A stretch of DNA of 64,000 nt from Crenothrix polyspora (GCF_900163755.1 NZ_FUKI01000002.1:1-64000); one strand, 5' to 3'; positions 44,750 through 56,014 are shown, numbered from the stretch's first letter. Program-made: numbers and translations. The notes: generated by a model from the sequence alone, not told the origin.

Positions 44750-44800
44750 GCCCTGAGCTTGTCGAAGCACTTATGGCTCATGGTTCGACAAGCTCAGGGC
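44750..44800. terminator. Perfect 17-bp hairpin between convergent rapZ and minE
   Basis: GCCCTGAGCTTGTCGAA (44750-44766) and its exact complement (44784-44800) flank a 17-nt loop. It has the same TTCGACAAGCTCAG core as the dispersed repeats, so it may be both a REP element and a bidirectional terminator. The rest of 44630-44851 holds no gene. Confidence 0.75.
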
Positions 44801-44851
44801 GCTTTTAAAATTGTCCCGTTTTAGGTAGTCTAAATACGTCGCTGGAAATGA

Positions 44852-45139
44852 TTATTTACCCAAGATTGATTTAGTTTTCTTTTTGTCATTATCATCAGGT
44901 AACATGATATTGAGTTCTAATGTTTCTTGGTGTTCATCCTGCTCAAAGTTAATAAAAATGGCATCTTGGGTGACATTGGTATATTTCCGAACAACATTCA
45001 GCAGTTCGTCTTGCAGCTCTGGCAAATAGGAAGGTTGGTTTTTGGATGTGCGCTCGTGAGCGACCAAAATTTGTAGCCTCTCCTTGGCTAGAGATGCTGA
45101 ACTGGTCTTAGACGTTTTAAAATAATCCAGCAAACTCAT
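44852..45139 (-). CDS. minE: Cell division topological specificity factor MinE
   Basis: 95 residues. SLLDYFKTSKTSSASLAKERLQILVAHER is the MinD-binding and membrane-targeting start; the rest forms the beta-sheet dimer. It drives MinD oscillation. Start overlaps the minD stop (TAATG). Confidence 0.96.
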   Translation of the reverse strand: MSLLDYFKTSKTSSASLAKERLQILVAHERTSKNQPSYLPELQDELLNVVRKYTNVTQDAIFINFEQDEHQETLELNIMLPDDNDKKKTKSILGK

Positions 45140-45963
45140 TATTTACCCCCAAAAAGTTTTCCAAAGAATCCTCTTTTAGTTTCAATGAAGCGATGTGGCT
45201 TTTCTTCACCCAGGTAACGAGCAACTATATCTGCGTAGGCTTGTCCTGCATCACTTTTTTCGTCAAGAATAATGGGTATGCCGGCGTTTGACGCATTTAA
45301 AACTGATTTTGATTCGGGCACTACGCCCAATAGATGTAGCGACAAAATTTCTTGTACATCTTCCACGCTGAGCATTTCGCCAAGCTTTACTCTTTCGGGT
45401 GAATAACGCGATAATACTAAATATTCTTTGATGGGTTCTTGATTTTTTTCAGCTCTGCGTGATTTACTCGACATTAAGCCTAACATGCGGTCTGAATCGC
45501 GCACTGAAGAGACTTCTGGATTAGTGACTACAAAGGCATCATCGGCAAAATACATGGCCAAATGTGCGCCTTTTTCAATTCCCGCCGGAGAATCACACAC
45601 GATGTATTTGAATGTTTTAGATAATTCATTCAAAACCTTTTCAACACCTTCTTTACTCAGTGCATCTTTGTCGCGTGTTTGTGAGGCCGGTAAAATATAA
45701 AGTTGGCCGCAGTTTTTATCTTTAATTAATGCTTGGTGTAGCGTGGCTTCGCCATTAACAACATTGATAAAGTCATAGACAACACGGCGCTCACAGCCCA
45801 TGATTAAATCTAAATTACGTAAGCCTACGTCAAAATCTATAACAGCGGTTTTATGGCCTTTTTTTGCTAAGCCCATGGCTATTGCCGCACTGGTCGTCGT
45901 TTTGCCTACGCCACCTTTGCCTGATGTTACCACTATAATTCTAGCCAACTGATGTTCCCCCAA
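45139..45963 (-). CDS. minD: Septum-site determining ATPase MinD
   Basis: 274 residues. Deviant Walker A SGKGGVGKTTTSAAIA at the N-terminus and a C-terminal amphipathic membrane helix (KRGFFGKLFG). It recruits MinC to the poles. Between minC and minE. Confidence 0.97.
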   Translation of the reverse strand: MGEHQLARIIVVTSGKGGVGKTTTSAAIAMGLAKKGHKTAVIDFDVGLRNLDLIMGCERRVVYDFINVVNGEATLHQALIKDKNCGQLYILPASQTRDKDALSKEGVEKVLNELSKTFKYIVCDSPAGIEKGAHLAMYFADDAFVVTNPEVSSVRDSDRMLGLMSSKSRRAEKNQEPIKEYLVLSRYSPERVKLGEMLSVEDVQEILSLHLLGVVPESKSVLNASNAGIPIILDEKSDAGQAYADIVARYLGEEKPHRFIETKRGFFGKLFGGK

Positions 45964-45978
45964 TAATACAGAATGAGT

Positions 45979-46728
45979 TTAAAGTTCCTTAATGACTAAA
46001 GTATAGTCTTTTAAGTAAATATGTACGGGTTTGTTGTAAATATTTTTTGTTAAATCTTCGCTAATCTTGTAATTTCCGGCAATTGAAATTAACTCGGCTT
46101 GTAAATGTGTACAAAAAATACGGGCATCGGTATTGCCTTGTACACCAGCTAGTGCGCGTCCACGTAATGCGCCATAAATATGAATATTGCCTTCAGCAAG
46201 AATTTCTGCACCTGCACTGACTTGTGCCAGAATAATCAAGTCACCTTGTGCATAAATACGTTGACCAGAACGGATAGGTTGCGTAATGATCATTGCTTTG
46301 CTAGATGCCGCCTCTTTGGAAGGGTTAACATCCTCGGTTATCTGTGTTGCTGGTATTGTTTTTTGCGTCTCTACTGGGTTGGTGCGATTACTGCTATTAG
46401 AATAAACGGGAATACGTAACGCTAACGCATTTTTATTTTGCTGCAAAGAGCCGCCACGTATACCAATGGGTAACAAGCCAAGCTTGCGTGTTATTTCGGT
46501 AATTAAGGCAATATCAATGTCAAGATGTTGCTTGGTAAGTTCCTTTAAGTCAATGATTACCGGAGAATTTTTAAAAAACTCAGGGGCTAGTTTTATTTTT
46601 TCCTGGAGTTGTTGTTCTATGGCCTTTAATTCATTACCCGATAAAATCAAAGCTGGCACAGAAAAAGAACTACTTTTAAATTCTAAAACAGGGGGGTTGT
46701 AAGCTGTTGTTTGATTGTCTGTCGACAT
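45979..46728 (-). CDS. minC: Septum inhibitor MinC
   Basis: 249 residues. An N-terminal FtsZ-inhibiting domain (LELKSSSFSVPALIL-like region to KLGLLPIGIRGG) and a C-terminal beta-helix (IRSGQRIYAQGDLIILAQVSAGAEILAEGNIHIYGALRGRALAG), which binds MinD. First gene of the min operon. Confidence 0.95.
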   Translation of the reverse strand: MSTDNQTTAYNPPVLEFKSSSFSVPALILSGNELKAIEQQLQEKIKLAPEFFKNSPVIIDLKELTKQHLDIDIALITEITRKLGLLPIGIRGGSLQQNKNALALRIPVYSNSSNRTNPVETQKTIPATQITEDVNPSKEAASSKAMIITQPIRSGQRIYAQGDLIILAQVSAGAEILAEGNIHIYGALRGRALAGVQGNTDARIFCTHLQAELISIAGNYKISEDLTKNIYNKPVHIYLKDYTLVIKEL

Positions 46729-47073
46729 CCGCTTAATGTTCTCAGTTTGTTAATGGTAGGATTCTAGCATTGCTCATTAAAAAAAGCATTGTTAGCGATG
46801 CTAAATTTTGTTTTTGCTACTGACTAGAGTGATGTTTTTAAAATAAAAATTGAAATCATAAATAAAAATAACAGTTTTTTCTAGTTTTTAAATTAAAGAC
46901 GTTGGGTTTTTGGTAAGTTTAGTAAAAATTGAGGGTAGGGCAAGTTTATATTGCTTACAGGCTGTTATGTTTGTTTTTTTGTGGTTGCGCTGTTACATAG
47001 TGCGTGGGAAACTGTGGATGTGTCTTGCAATTGCTGTTGTTTTACTTTAATTTAGCGACATATCCGTAAAGGC
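46729..47073. other. Intergenic region between divergent minC and thiC
   Basis: AT-rich and without genes. It should contain the minC promoter on the minus strand and the thiC leader promoter on the plus strand; neither is clear by eye. Confidence 0.4.
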
Positions 47074-49067
<1,994 letters not shown>

Positions 49068-49124
49068 TAACAAGTAATATTTGTAGGCACTGAGCGCACT
49101 GGATTTTAGCGGCGTTAATAAAAA

Positions 49125-49158
49125 AGCCTCTGTTCCTAAGTTTTCAGGAGCAGAGGCT
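49125..49158 (-). terminator. Bidirectional hairpin terminator
   Basis: AAGCCTCTGTTCCT pairs with AGGAGCAGAGGCTT around a short loop. On the minus strand six T follow, fitting termination of the HigBA-like operon; it also closes thiC. Confidence 0.8.
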
Positions 49159-49251
49159 TGAGTTATTGTGTAGTGCGGCTAAAATTTGCCCGTACTGGCA
49201 TTTTATGGGCTTGAGTATGCCAGGGGGTTACACATCTAAAATTTTTGTAAT

Positions 49252-49578
49252 TTATACACGTTGTAGCCCATTCTGGTTTTGCTGACGAGAATGAAAAGTC
49301 ACATTAACTTCCACATCGGCATCCAATTTACCAATAATAGAAATCATCCGGTCGAGTGTAAACCGGCTAAGCTTGGCGTTGCGGATACGTGAAAACTCCG
49401 CGTGTGAAATCCCCGTCAATTTTTCGGCATTACGTGTCGATAGCTTGCGATCATCAAGAAGTTGGATGATTTTTGCCGCAATAATAGCGCGAGCTTGTTC
49501 TAACACTGCATTGGGTCGGCCAAAATCACGGTAGATATTACCGCTGCCGCGTACCAGCTCCAATTCGTTATCGTTCAT
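49252..49578 (-). CDS. HigA-like XRE-family antitoxin
   Basis: 108 residues. A helix-turn-helix (IIQLLDDRKLSTRNAEKLTGISHAEFSRIRNAKLSRFTLDRMISIIGKLD) with XRE/HigA layout. AGAGG before the ATG at 49576-49578; a longer upstream frame is not used. Its ATG overlaps the toxin stop. It probably represses the operon at the palindrome 49927-49948. Confidence 0.85.
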   Translation of the reverse strand: MNDNELELVRGSGNIYRDFGRPNAVLEQARAIIAAKIIQLLDDRKLSTRNAEKLTGISHAEFSRIRNAKLSRFTLDRMISIIGKLDADVEVNVTFHSRQQNQNGLQRV

Positions 49579-49919
49579 TTTAAAGCCTCTTTTAATCGTT
49601 TGATTCGTGCATAAATTAGATCGACATCCATTTGTGGTGTTTTGATCCCAGATTTCGATTTTTTTTGGAAGGCGTGGATTACCCAAATATCCGCGCCGAT
49701 TTTAACCGCGTAAAGAGTACGAAAGGCATTACCGTCGTGGCGTAATGCTATCTCGAATACACCACCATCAATACCCAAGAAAGGTTTTGCCTTGTCGGAT
49801 TTGCCGCCTTCGGCAGCAATGGTCAGTGCATCAAACATATCGCATTGCACGTCCTCCGGAAATTCTTCGAAATCTTTACGCGCTGCCTTTATCCATGAAA
49901 TAGCTTTTGTTTTTTTCAT
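49575..49919 (-). CDS. HigB/RelE-like toxin (phage-derived Gp49-like)
   Basis: 114 residues from MKKTKAISWIKAARKDFEEFP. LRHDGNAFRTLYAVKIGADIWVIHAFQKKSKSGIKTPQMDV is the core typical of Gp49-like/HigB toxins, which cleave mRNA at the ribosome. The toxin-first order fits HigBA. Intact as read. Confidence 0.85.
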   Translation of the reverse strand: MKKTKAISWIKAARKDFEEFPEDVQCDMFDALTIAAEGGKSDKAKPFLGIDGGVFEIALRHDGNAFRTLYAVKIGADIWVIHAFQKKSKSGIKTPQMDVDLIYARIKRLKEALK

Positions 49920-49926
49920 GTCAGTT

Positions 49927-49948
49927 ATGTTGCCAAATTGGGCAACAT
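49927..49948 (-). promoter_or_regulatory. Probable operator of the HigBA-like pair
   Basis: Inverted repeat ATGTTGCC-AAATTG-GGCAACAT, 8 bp before the toxin ATG region and overlapping its expected promoter; a likely binding site for the XRE antitoxin. Confidence 0.6.
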
Positions 49949-50003
49949 TTTGCAAGCTAAAAATTGTACAGGAAAGCAGTAAAAATATTATCCTGTATTG
50001 GTT

Positions 50004-50037
50004 CAATTCAACCACGCAGATGGGGCAATTCAACCAC
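50004..50037 (+). promoter_or_regulatory. Pair of direct repeats upstream of dabA
   Basis: CAATTCAACCAC occurs at 50004-50015 and 50026-50037, 22 bp apart, about two helical turns, and 157 bp before the dabA ATG. It looks like a tandem activator site. The regulator is unknown. Confidence 0.45.
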
Positions 50038-50193
50038 TATGCATTTTTTTTAAAAAAATACCTTATCTATCAATTCTATAAATTATGGCATGCAAAGTGC
50101 TGTCTGTTTAAGTATCCCCTACAAGGATTTGGCGATTGCTGGTAAATCCGCCCGATACTTACTTTAGACATCATTAAAGGTTGCAATAATAGT

Positions 50194-52782
50194 ATGAAAA
50201 TAGACATGGATAACGTTTATAAGACCGCTGACGACCTTGAAAAACACGGTCAAACGGTTTCATTTAACGTGGACAATGCCATAGCGCACATAGCCCACTG
50301 GTTGCCCACGCAAGGCCCAATTAAGGATTTTATCCACCATAACACCTTGCATTCAGTACAGCATTTCCCGTTTCATCACGGTGTGGCGGTGGCTGCCAAA
50401 ATTTTTGGTGCCAGAAGCTATCTGCCCTTAAACGATTACCAGGATCTTTATAGCAAAGGCAGAATCACCCCTGCGGCACTGGATTGGGCCGTCAAACGCT
50501 CAGGTTTAATCGGAAAGCCACAAGATGAACTGGTTGGGCGCTTGTTTGTCAGGGATGCCCATAGCCACTATCCACCGATTTCCATCGCTACTAACGGTAT
50601 TCGTACTGCCTTGTTAACCTATCTGGAAGTAGACTTAAACGGGCGTGTGCATCCGGTACTGTTTCGCTTGTTGAGTAATTTTCTCGACCAGGGCATCAGT
50701 CGCTGGACCATGCCTAAAAGTGGTGAAGGCTTTTGGGATTGCGTATTGCGGCTGGTACATAACAGCTTTTTACCGTTATACCCTTTCCATGACCACCGGT
50801 TGCGTGAGTTGTTTCTGGAAACACCCGACACCGTGATCCGCATCTGCTTGGAAAAAATCGTTGGTGATAAAACGCTTTACGAACAATATATATTGGAGAT
50901 GCTGTTGGCGCATCCCGGTTGGTCGGGTATGGTGAATATGATCGAGCAAGCGCCCAATATTCTGTTAGTGCCACGTTCCATTTCACTCAAAGAACTAATC
51001 GCCGTTGAGCTGGCCTGTGAATTGGCGTTTTTGTACAAGAAAAAAGGTGAAGCTTTTGAAGGTATTTCACAACTGCCGCAGCTTGCCAACATTCCACGCT
51101 TAAGCGAGGTGGCGAGCAGCGCCAAGGTAGCGGTGCGCCTGAAAGTATGGCATGAGGCGATGGAATGGGCGTTGCACACCGAGCTGCTTCGCGCACTAAA
51201 AACCCAAGCGCCAGCCCCCAAACCGGATGCCGCAATACCGTTAAGAATACAGTCGGTGTTTTGTATTGATGACCGTGAATGCTCCATCCGTCGCCATTTG
51301 GAAAGCCTAAACCCAGCTATAGAAACCTTTGGCGCAGCCGGATTTTTCGGTATCGATTTTCTGTACCAAGGTTTGGATGACGCTTACCCTGTCGCCCAGT
51401 GTCCGGTGGTGATTACCCCTAACCATTTAGTGATGGAATCGGGCAATCCACCCAAACCCAAAGACAGCGATTTTTCCAATATGCACTTTAGAGCGCATTC
51501 GCTGCTGCGTGGCTGGCTGTTCACCCAAACCTTGGGGCTGGGTTATGCCATCCGCTTGGCCTGGAACGTGTTTAGCCCGACCGCATCAATGGCGAAAATT
51601 CAAAAGCTTAGCGAGATTAAACCACATTCCAAGCTGCATTTGCTCAGGGAATCCGATGTGCCTACCAAAGACGGTTATTTGCTGGGCTTTTCCTTTAAGG
51701 AAATGGCTGATCGCGTCGGTGGTTTGCTCACCAATATTGGTTTGACCGACAATTTTGCCGCCCTGGTGGTCATTGTCGCGCACGGCTCCAGCAGCGTGAA
51801 CAACCCACATTTTGCCGCTTACGATTGCGGCGCGTGTTCCGGCAAGCCTGGCTCGCCCAACGCCCGTGCCTTTGCCTGGATGGCCAACCACGAATCAGTG
51901 CGGAAAATATTACGCGAACGTGGTATCGACATCCCCACTAACACCCGCTTTATCGCTGCCTTGCACAACACCAGCCGCGATGAGGCCACTTATTTTGATG
52001 CCGAGCTGCACGAAACTTTTGCCTTTAAAGAATTGGAAGCATTCAAGGCCACCATGACACAAGCACTGGAACGCAATGCCAAAGAGCGTTGCCGCTGGTT
52101 TGAGCTGTCCCCCAAAGCCCATAACAAAGCCCATCAGCATGTCCGCGCCCGTGCCTCGTCCATTTTTGAGCCACGGCCTGAATACAACCATTCCAACAAT
52201 CTGTATTGCGTGGTTGGCAAGCGCGAGTTGACCAAAAACCTGTTCCTAGACCGCCGCGCCTTTTTGCATTCTTACGCCGCCGAAACCGACCCCACCGGCA
52301 GCATCTTGGTCAAGATTTTGGGTGCGATTATTCCGGTGTGTGGTGGCATTAACCTGGAATATCTGTTCTCGCGCATTGATAACTCGGTGTATGGCGCGGG
52401 CACTAAATTGCCGCATAATGTCATCGGCTTGCTGGGGGTTGCCAACGGTGTTGAAGGCGATTTGCGTACCGGCTTGCCGCAGCAAATGATTGAAGTTCAC
52501 GAACCTGCGCGTTTGTTGATCGTCATTGAACAAAGCCCAGAAGTTATCGACCAGTCTTTGGCTAACATCGGTGACCTTAAGGAATGGCTGGATAACGAAT
52601 GGGTGCGTTTGGTGGCGTGCAGGCCTACAGATCGGCAACAATTTTTATTTACCGCGACCGGTTGGGAAACCATCGATTTACCCGTCGATGCCAGCAGCCC
52701 GTTGTTCACTCGCCCAGAACAGGTGTTCGATGTCCAAAACCAAACCATACCGGCGCATCAACTGACACGGAGCCTGTCATGA
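50194..52782 (+). CDS. dabA: Inorganic carbon transporter subunit DabA (DUF2309)
   Basis: 862 residues. The beta-carbonic-anhydrase-like site is intact: CIDDRE gives Cys357 and Asp359, AHGSSS gives His530, and DCGACSG gives Cys545. These fall at a constant offset of six from the zinc site residues described for the Halothiobacillus protein (C351, D353, H524, C539). With DabB it is thought to hydrate CO2 to bicarbonate in the cytoplasm, driven by a cation gradient. The stop overlaps the dabB start (ATGA). Confidence 0.93.
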   Translation: MKIDMDNVYKTADDLEKHGQTVSFNVDNAIAHIAHWLPTQGPIKDFIHHNTLHSVQHFPFHHGVAVAAKIFGARSYLPLNDYQDLYSKGRITPAALDWAVKRSGLIGKPQDELVGRLFVRDAHSHYPPISIATNGIRTALLTYLEVDLNGRVHPVLFRLLSNFLDQGISRWTMPKSGEGFWDCVLRLVHNSFLPLYPFHDHRLRELFLETPDTVIRICLEKIVGDKTLYEQYILEMLLAHPGWSGMVNMIEQAPNILLVPRSISLKELIAVELACELAFLYKKKGEAFEGISQLPQLANIPRLSEVASSAKVAVRLKVWHEAMEWALHTELLRALKTQAPAPKPDAAIPLRIQSVFCIDDRECSIRRHLESLNPAIETFGAAGFFGIDFLYQGLDDAYPVAQCPVVITPNHLVMESGNPPKPKDSDFSNMHFRAHSLLRGWLFTQTLGLGYAIRLAWNVFSPTASMAKIQKLSEIKPHSKLHLLRESDVPTKDGYLLGFSFKEMADRVGGLLTNIGLTDNFAALVVIVAHGSSSVNNPHFAAYDCGACSGKPGSPNARAFAWMANHESVRKILRERGIDIPTNTRFIAALHNTSRDEATYFDAELHETFAFKELEAFKATMTQALERNAKERCRWFELSPKAHNKAHQHVRARASSIFEPRPEYNHSNNLYCVVGKRELTKNLFLDRRAFLHSYAAETDPTGSILVKILGAIIPVCGGINLEYLFSRIDNSVYGAGTKLPHNVIGLLGVANGVEGDLRTGLPQQMIEVHEPARLLIVIEQSPEVIDQSLANIGDLKEWLDNEWVRLVACRPTDRQQFLFTATGWETIDLPVDASSPLFTRPEQVFDVQNQTIPAHQLTRSLS

Positions 52783-54650
52783 ACGGACTTATTTTAGCCT
52801 GCCAATTGATACCCCTGCTGGGCTTTGTCTTGGTATTTTTATCGCCTAATAACGAAAAAGTCATTTCCACCATCAGCAACTGGATTACCCATTTAACGGG
52901 CGTAAGTATTATTGCTTTACTGGCATTGTGGGTCAGTCACGGTTTTCAAAGTTATGAATACGTATGGTTTAGCCTGTACGAAACTGCCGATTACCACTTT
53001 CCTATCCTGTTTTATCTGGATCGGGTCGGGGCGGTTTATTTGGTATGCGTGTGGATTATATTCTCCATCATCACCAAATACTGCCGTTACTATTTGCACC
53101 GTGAAACCGGCTACAAGCGTTTTTTCCTGAATATTTTTGGCTTTTTGTTTGGGCTAAACTTAATCATCCTGTCCGGCTCTATTGACATGCTGTTTGCCGG
53201 TTGGGAGATTGTCGGCATATCGTCTTTTATGCTGATTGCCTTTTATCGCCACCGCGTGCAGCCAGTCCGAAATGCTTTGCGTGCCTACACTATTTATCGG
53301 TTCTGCGACATTGGCCTGTTGCTGGGGACGTGGATGAGCCACATGCTGTTCCACGAAAGCCCACATTTTAGCCAAATGGCCAGCTTGGCTGAGAACAATG
53401 TGTTGTCGTCGTTGGGCTATGGCGAGCTGTCATTGCTGACGTTTTTGATTATTATCGCGGCTTCCGGTAAGTCGGCGCAGTTTCCGTTTTGTTTTTGGCT
53501 GCCGCGTGCAATGGAAGGCCCTACGCCGTCCAGTGCGATTTTCTATGGCGCATTGTCGGTGCATTTGGGGGTGTTCTTGTTGCTGCGTACCGATCCCATC
53601 TGGAGCTACCATGTCGTCACCCGCGCCATTATTTTCTTTATCGGTTTGTTGACGGTCATCATTGCCAGTTTAGCGGAAAAAACCCAATCCAATATCAAGG
53701 GCCAGATTGCTTACGCCTCTATCACCCAAGTCGGCTTAATGTTTATCGAACTGTCGCTTGGGCTGGATACTCTGGTGTTATTGCATTTTATGGGCAATGC
53801 GTTTTTGCGCTGTTACCAGCTATTGGTGTCGCCGTCCATCATCACCCATTTGTTACGTGTCGAAGGTGCGGCGAATACTGATTTCTACATTGAAAAAAAT
53901 CCGATGCGCCAGTTTTTGCCCCTTTCTATTCGCAACCAATTGCCGGAAGTGTTGCAAAACACTTTGTATGTCTTCGCCTTGCAGGAAGGTGGTTTGGAAT
54001 TTTTAGTACGCAGCCTGTTGTGGACACCGTTTAAGCGCATAGGTGGCTGGGTCAACGCACTCAATGTGTGGTGGTTAGGCCTGATGACCTTAACTGCATT
54101 GGGCGGCGGTGTCCTGATAGCAACCAACACTGCTATTGACCACAAATATCTGGCCATACCCGTGTCGATAGCGATGATTATTGCCTCCTCCAGCGCCTTT
54201 AGTCAAAAGCACAGCCCGTTTAAGGTCTGGAACAGCATCCTGTTAAGTTACATACTGTCCGGTGTTGCTGTTTTGTTGATTAATCCGCACATAGGCTCGG
54301 ATGTGCTGATGTTTTTCTCTGGCATCTTACCGTCCTGGCTGCTGGGGATCATCGTGTTAAGCAAGCTGCTTAAAAACCAGCACTTTGAGGCCGCACCGTT
54401 TGCATTTCGGGCAATGGCAGAGACACAGCCTAAGCTATCATTGTTATTGTTTATTAGCTTTTTGGGGCTGGTTGGCTTTCCAATTACCCCTGCGTTTCTT
54501 AGCGAAGATATTTTATTGGCACACGCCAGCAGTGAGCATCCGTGGTTTGCGCTACCTATTACCATTGCGTTTGTGGTGAACGGCATTGCGGCAGCCAGGG
54601 TTTATATGGGCTTGTGTATGGGCAGGCCTAATGAAACCTACACCGTATAA
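52779..54650 (+). CDS. dabB: Inorganic carbon transporter membrane subunit DabB
   Basis: About 623 residues, starting MNGLILACQLIPLLGFVLVF at the ATG overlapping the dabA stop; the longer upstream frame is dabA in another frame. Multi-pass protein of the NuoL/MrpA proton-conducting family (GWEIVGISSFMLIAFY, ASGKSAQFPFCFWLPRAMEGPTPSSA). It supplies the energy coupling for DabA. Confidence 0.92.
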   Translation: MNGLILACQLIPLLGFVLVFLSPNNEKVISTISNWITHLTGVSIIALLALWVSHGFQSYEYVWFSLYETADYHFPILFYLDRVGAVYLVCVWIIFSIITKYCRYYLHRETGYKRFFLNIFGFLFGLNLIILSGSIDMLFAGWEIVGISSFMLIAFYRHRVQPVRNALRAYTIYRFCDIGLLLGTWMSHMLFHESPHFSQMASLAENNVLSSLGYGELSLLTFLIIIAASGKSAQFPFCFWLPRAMEGPTPSSAIFYGALSVHLGVFLLLRTDPIWSYHVVTRAIIFFIGLLTVIIASLAEKTQSNIKGQIAYASITQVGLMFIELSLGLDTLVLLHFMGNAFLRCYQLLVSPSIITHLLRVEGAANTDFYIEKNPMRQFLPLSIRNQLPEVLQNTLYVFALQEGGLEFLVRSLLWTPFKRIGGWVNALNVWWLGLMTLTALGGGVLIATNTAIDHKYLAIPVSIAMIIASSSAFSQKHSPFKVWNSILLSYILSGVAVLLINPHIGSDVLMFFSGILPSWLLGIIVLSKLLKNQHFEAAPFAFRAMAETQPKLSLLLFISFLGLVGFPITPAFLSEDILLAHASSEHPWFALPITIAFVVNGIAAARVYMGLCMGRPNETYTV

Positions 54651-54675
54651 TTATTCGAAAAGAGATAACAAAACC

Positions 54676-55389
54676 ATGTCCCCTAAAAAAATGAAACCAC
54701 TGAAAATAGCCGCGTTGATAAGTGCTGTAGGCATCAGCTGCCCTGCTTTTGCTGTAGACGATGTATTACAGGATTCCGGCAGTTGGTCGCAGATGGTCGG
54801 TGAAGGCAGCTTGGGCATTATTGACCCTAAACTGAGTAAAGCACGGCTATGGCTAGAAGGTCAGGCGCGTGTCAATGATGATTTTGGCCATTTTTATCAG
54901 GGCATGGTACGTGCTGCCGTGGGTTATTCTATCAGCGACCGTGCCACCTTGTGGGCGGGGTATACCTGGTTGCCTACGCAAAATATCGGCAAGTCGTATG
55001 TTAACCAACAGGATATCTGGCCTGCGTTCCGCTATGTGTTACCGACTGATTATGGTACGGTCATGTTCAGAACAATGCTGGAAGCCAATTTCATCCCTGG
55101 CAGCGATGTACGGTTTCGGCCACGCCAGATGATAAAGTTTACACACCCGTTTGAATTTGAACCCAAACTCAGCTTTATTACCTGGGATGAGTTTTTCATC
55201 CGTGTTAATACCACCGCTTCGGGGCAAGCAGGATTTGATCAAAACCGTGCTTTTGTTGGACTGGGTTGGACATTTAACAAAAACTTTCGTCTTGAGGGCG
55301 GCTATATGAACCAATACCTGGATGATGCGACCCATACCAATAACACCATGCGTCATTTAGCAATGGTGTCATTGTTTATGAATTTTTAA
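54676..55389 (+). CDS. DUF2490-like outer-membrane-type protein
   Basis: 237 residues. Signal peptide (IAALISAVGISCPAFA). The mature part is rich in amphipathic beta strands (RLWLEGQARVNDD, LWAGYTWLPTQN, RLEGGYMNQYLDD, final MNF) and resembles DUF2490 beta-barrel proteins. It lies 25 bp after dabB, so it is probably in the same transcript; a role in carbon uptake is not shown. Confidence 0.7.
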   Translation: MSPKKMKPLKIAALISAVGISCPAFAVDDVLQDSGSWSQMVGEGSLGIIDPKLSKARLWLEGQARVNDDFGHFYQGMVRAAVGYSISDRATLWAGYTWLPTQNIGKSYVNQQDIWPAFRYVLPTDYGTVMFRTMLEANFIPGSDVRFRPRQMIKFTHPFEFEPKLSFITWDEFFIRVNTTASGQAGFDQNRAFVGLGWTFNKNFRLEGGYMNQYLDDATHTNNTMRHLAMVSLFMNF

Positions 55390-55481
55390 TCTTTGTTCGT
55401 GCTGGGTGGGGTATCGTAGCTTCAAGTGCTCCTCATCTATTACCAGGTGATGAGCAGACAGTCACCAACAAGGAAATAGTC

Positions 55482-55634
55482 ATGCGCATACTCTGGTTTT
55501 TTATTCTGTTGTTTATTGCAATTCTTGAAATTAGCCCAATTCCCATCACCCCGTTAATATTAATTTGGATCGTACTGTTTCGTCCGCCCTGGTTTTATAA
55601 CCTGGTCATCAAAATTTATGACAAGCAACCGTGA
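55482..55634 (+). CDS. Small 50-residue membrane protein downstream of dabAB
   Basis: ATG at 55482 with AAGGAA 7 bp upstream. The sequence starts MRILWFFILLFIAILEISPI and continues with a second hydrophobic stretch (LILIWIVLF), then RPPWFYNLVIKIYD. Two short membrane segments with a proline turn are likely. Not recognised. Overlaps the next gene by 17 bp. Confidence 0.6.
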   Translation: MRILWFFILLFIAILEISPIPITPLILIWIVLFRPPWFYNLVIKIYDKQP

Positions 55635-55890
55635 CGGGAATCTCGATAGGGTTTCAATATTCGTATGTTGTCCAAGTTGCGGTAACCATTATGTAACCTA
55701 TGTAAAACAGCAAGTCTTTAATAGAACAATAAACAGTGGTGGGATTAGTGTCGTGGTGCGAGAACTGGGCATTAACCCAAATACAGACCTGAGTGAAATT
55801 AAAAAAAACGCTGCATTGATGCAACAGGTAATGCTCGCACACATTACTTTGGGTGGCGTGAGGCTATTCGTTGCTAAGGAACGTGCATGA
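55618..55890 (+). CDS. Hypothetical protein with CPSC motif, C-terminus in a repeat
   Basis: 90 residues. CCPSCGNHYVTY near residue 18 offers one CxxC pair, as in half a zinc ribbon. The rest is not recognised. The last residues and stop codon come from repeat R2 (55874-55980), so the original C-terminus may have been replaced. It overlaps the small membrane protein gene and is probably co-expressed. Confidence 0.45.
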   Translation: MTSNRDGNLDRVSIFVCCPSCGNHYVTYVKQQVFNRTINSGGISVVVRELGINPNTDLSEIKKNAALMQQVMLAHITLGGVRLFVAKERA

Positions 55891-55980
55891 AATAAGTTGA
55901 ACAACTTAAACGCCATTTCCGTTCGTGCTGAGCCTGTCGAAGCATGAACTTGCTCACGTTATTTCATACACATTCCTAAG
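55874..55980 (-). mobile_element. 105-bp palindromic repeat R2, copy 2
   Basis: Inverted copy of 9894-9999: ends CTAAGGAACGTGCATGAAAT and a near-matching complement, with a central TTCGTGCTGAGCCTGTCGAA. It supplies the stop codon of the 90-residue gene upstream. Confidence 0.85.
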
Positions 55981-56014
55981 AGAAGTAGCGGGCTCTAGTG
56001 TTTAGTCGCTTAAA

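Noticed and set aside
52599-52778. 60-residue N-terminal extension of DabB
   Set aside because: It is dabA read in another frame; the ATG at 52779 overlapping the dabA stop gives a normal membrane-protein start.
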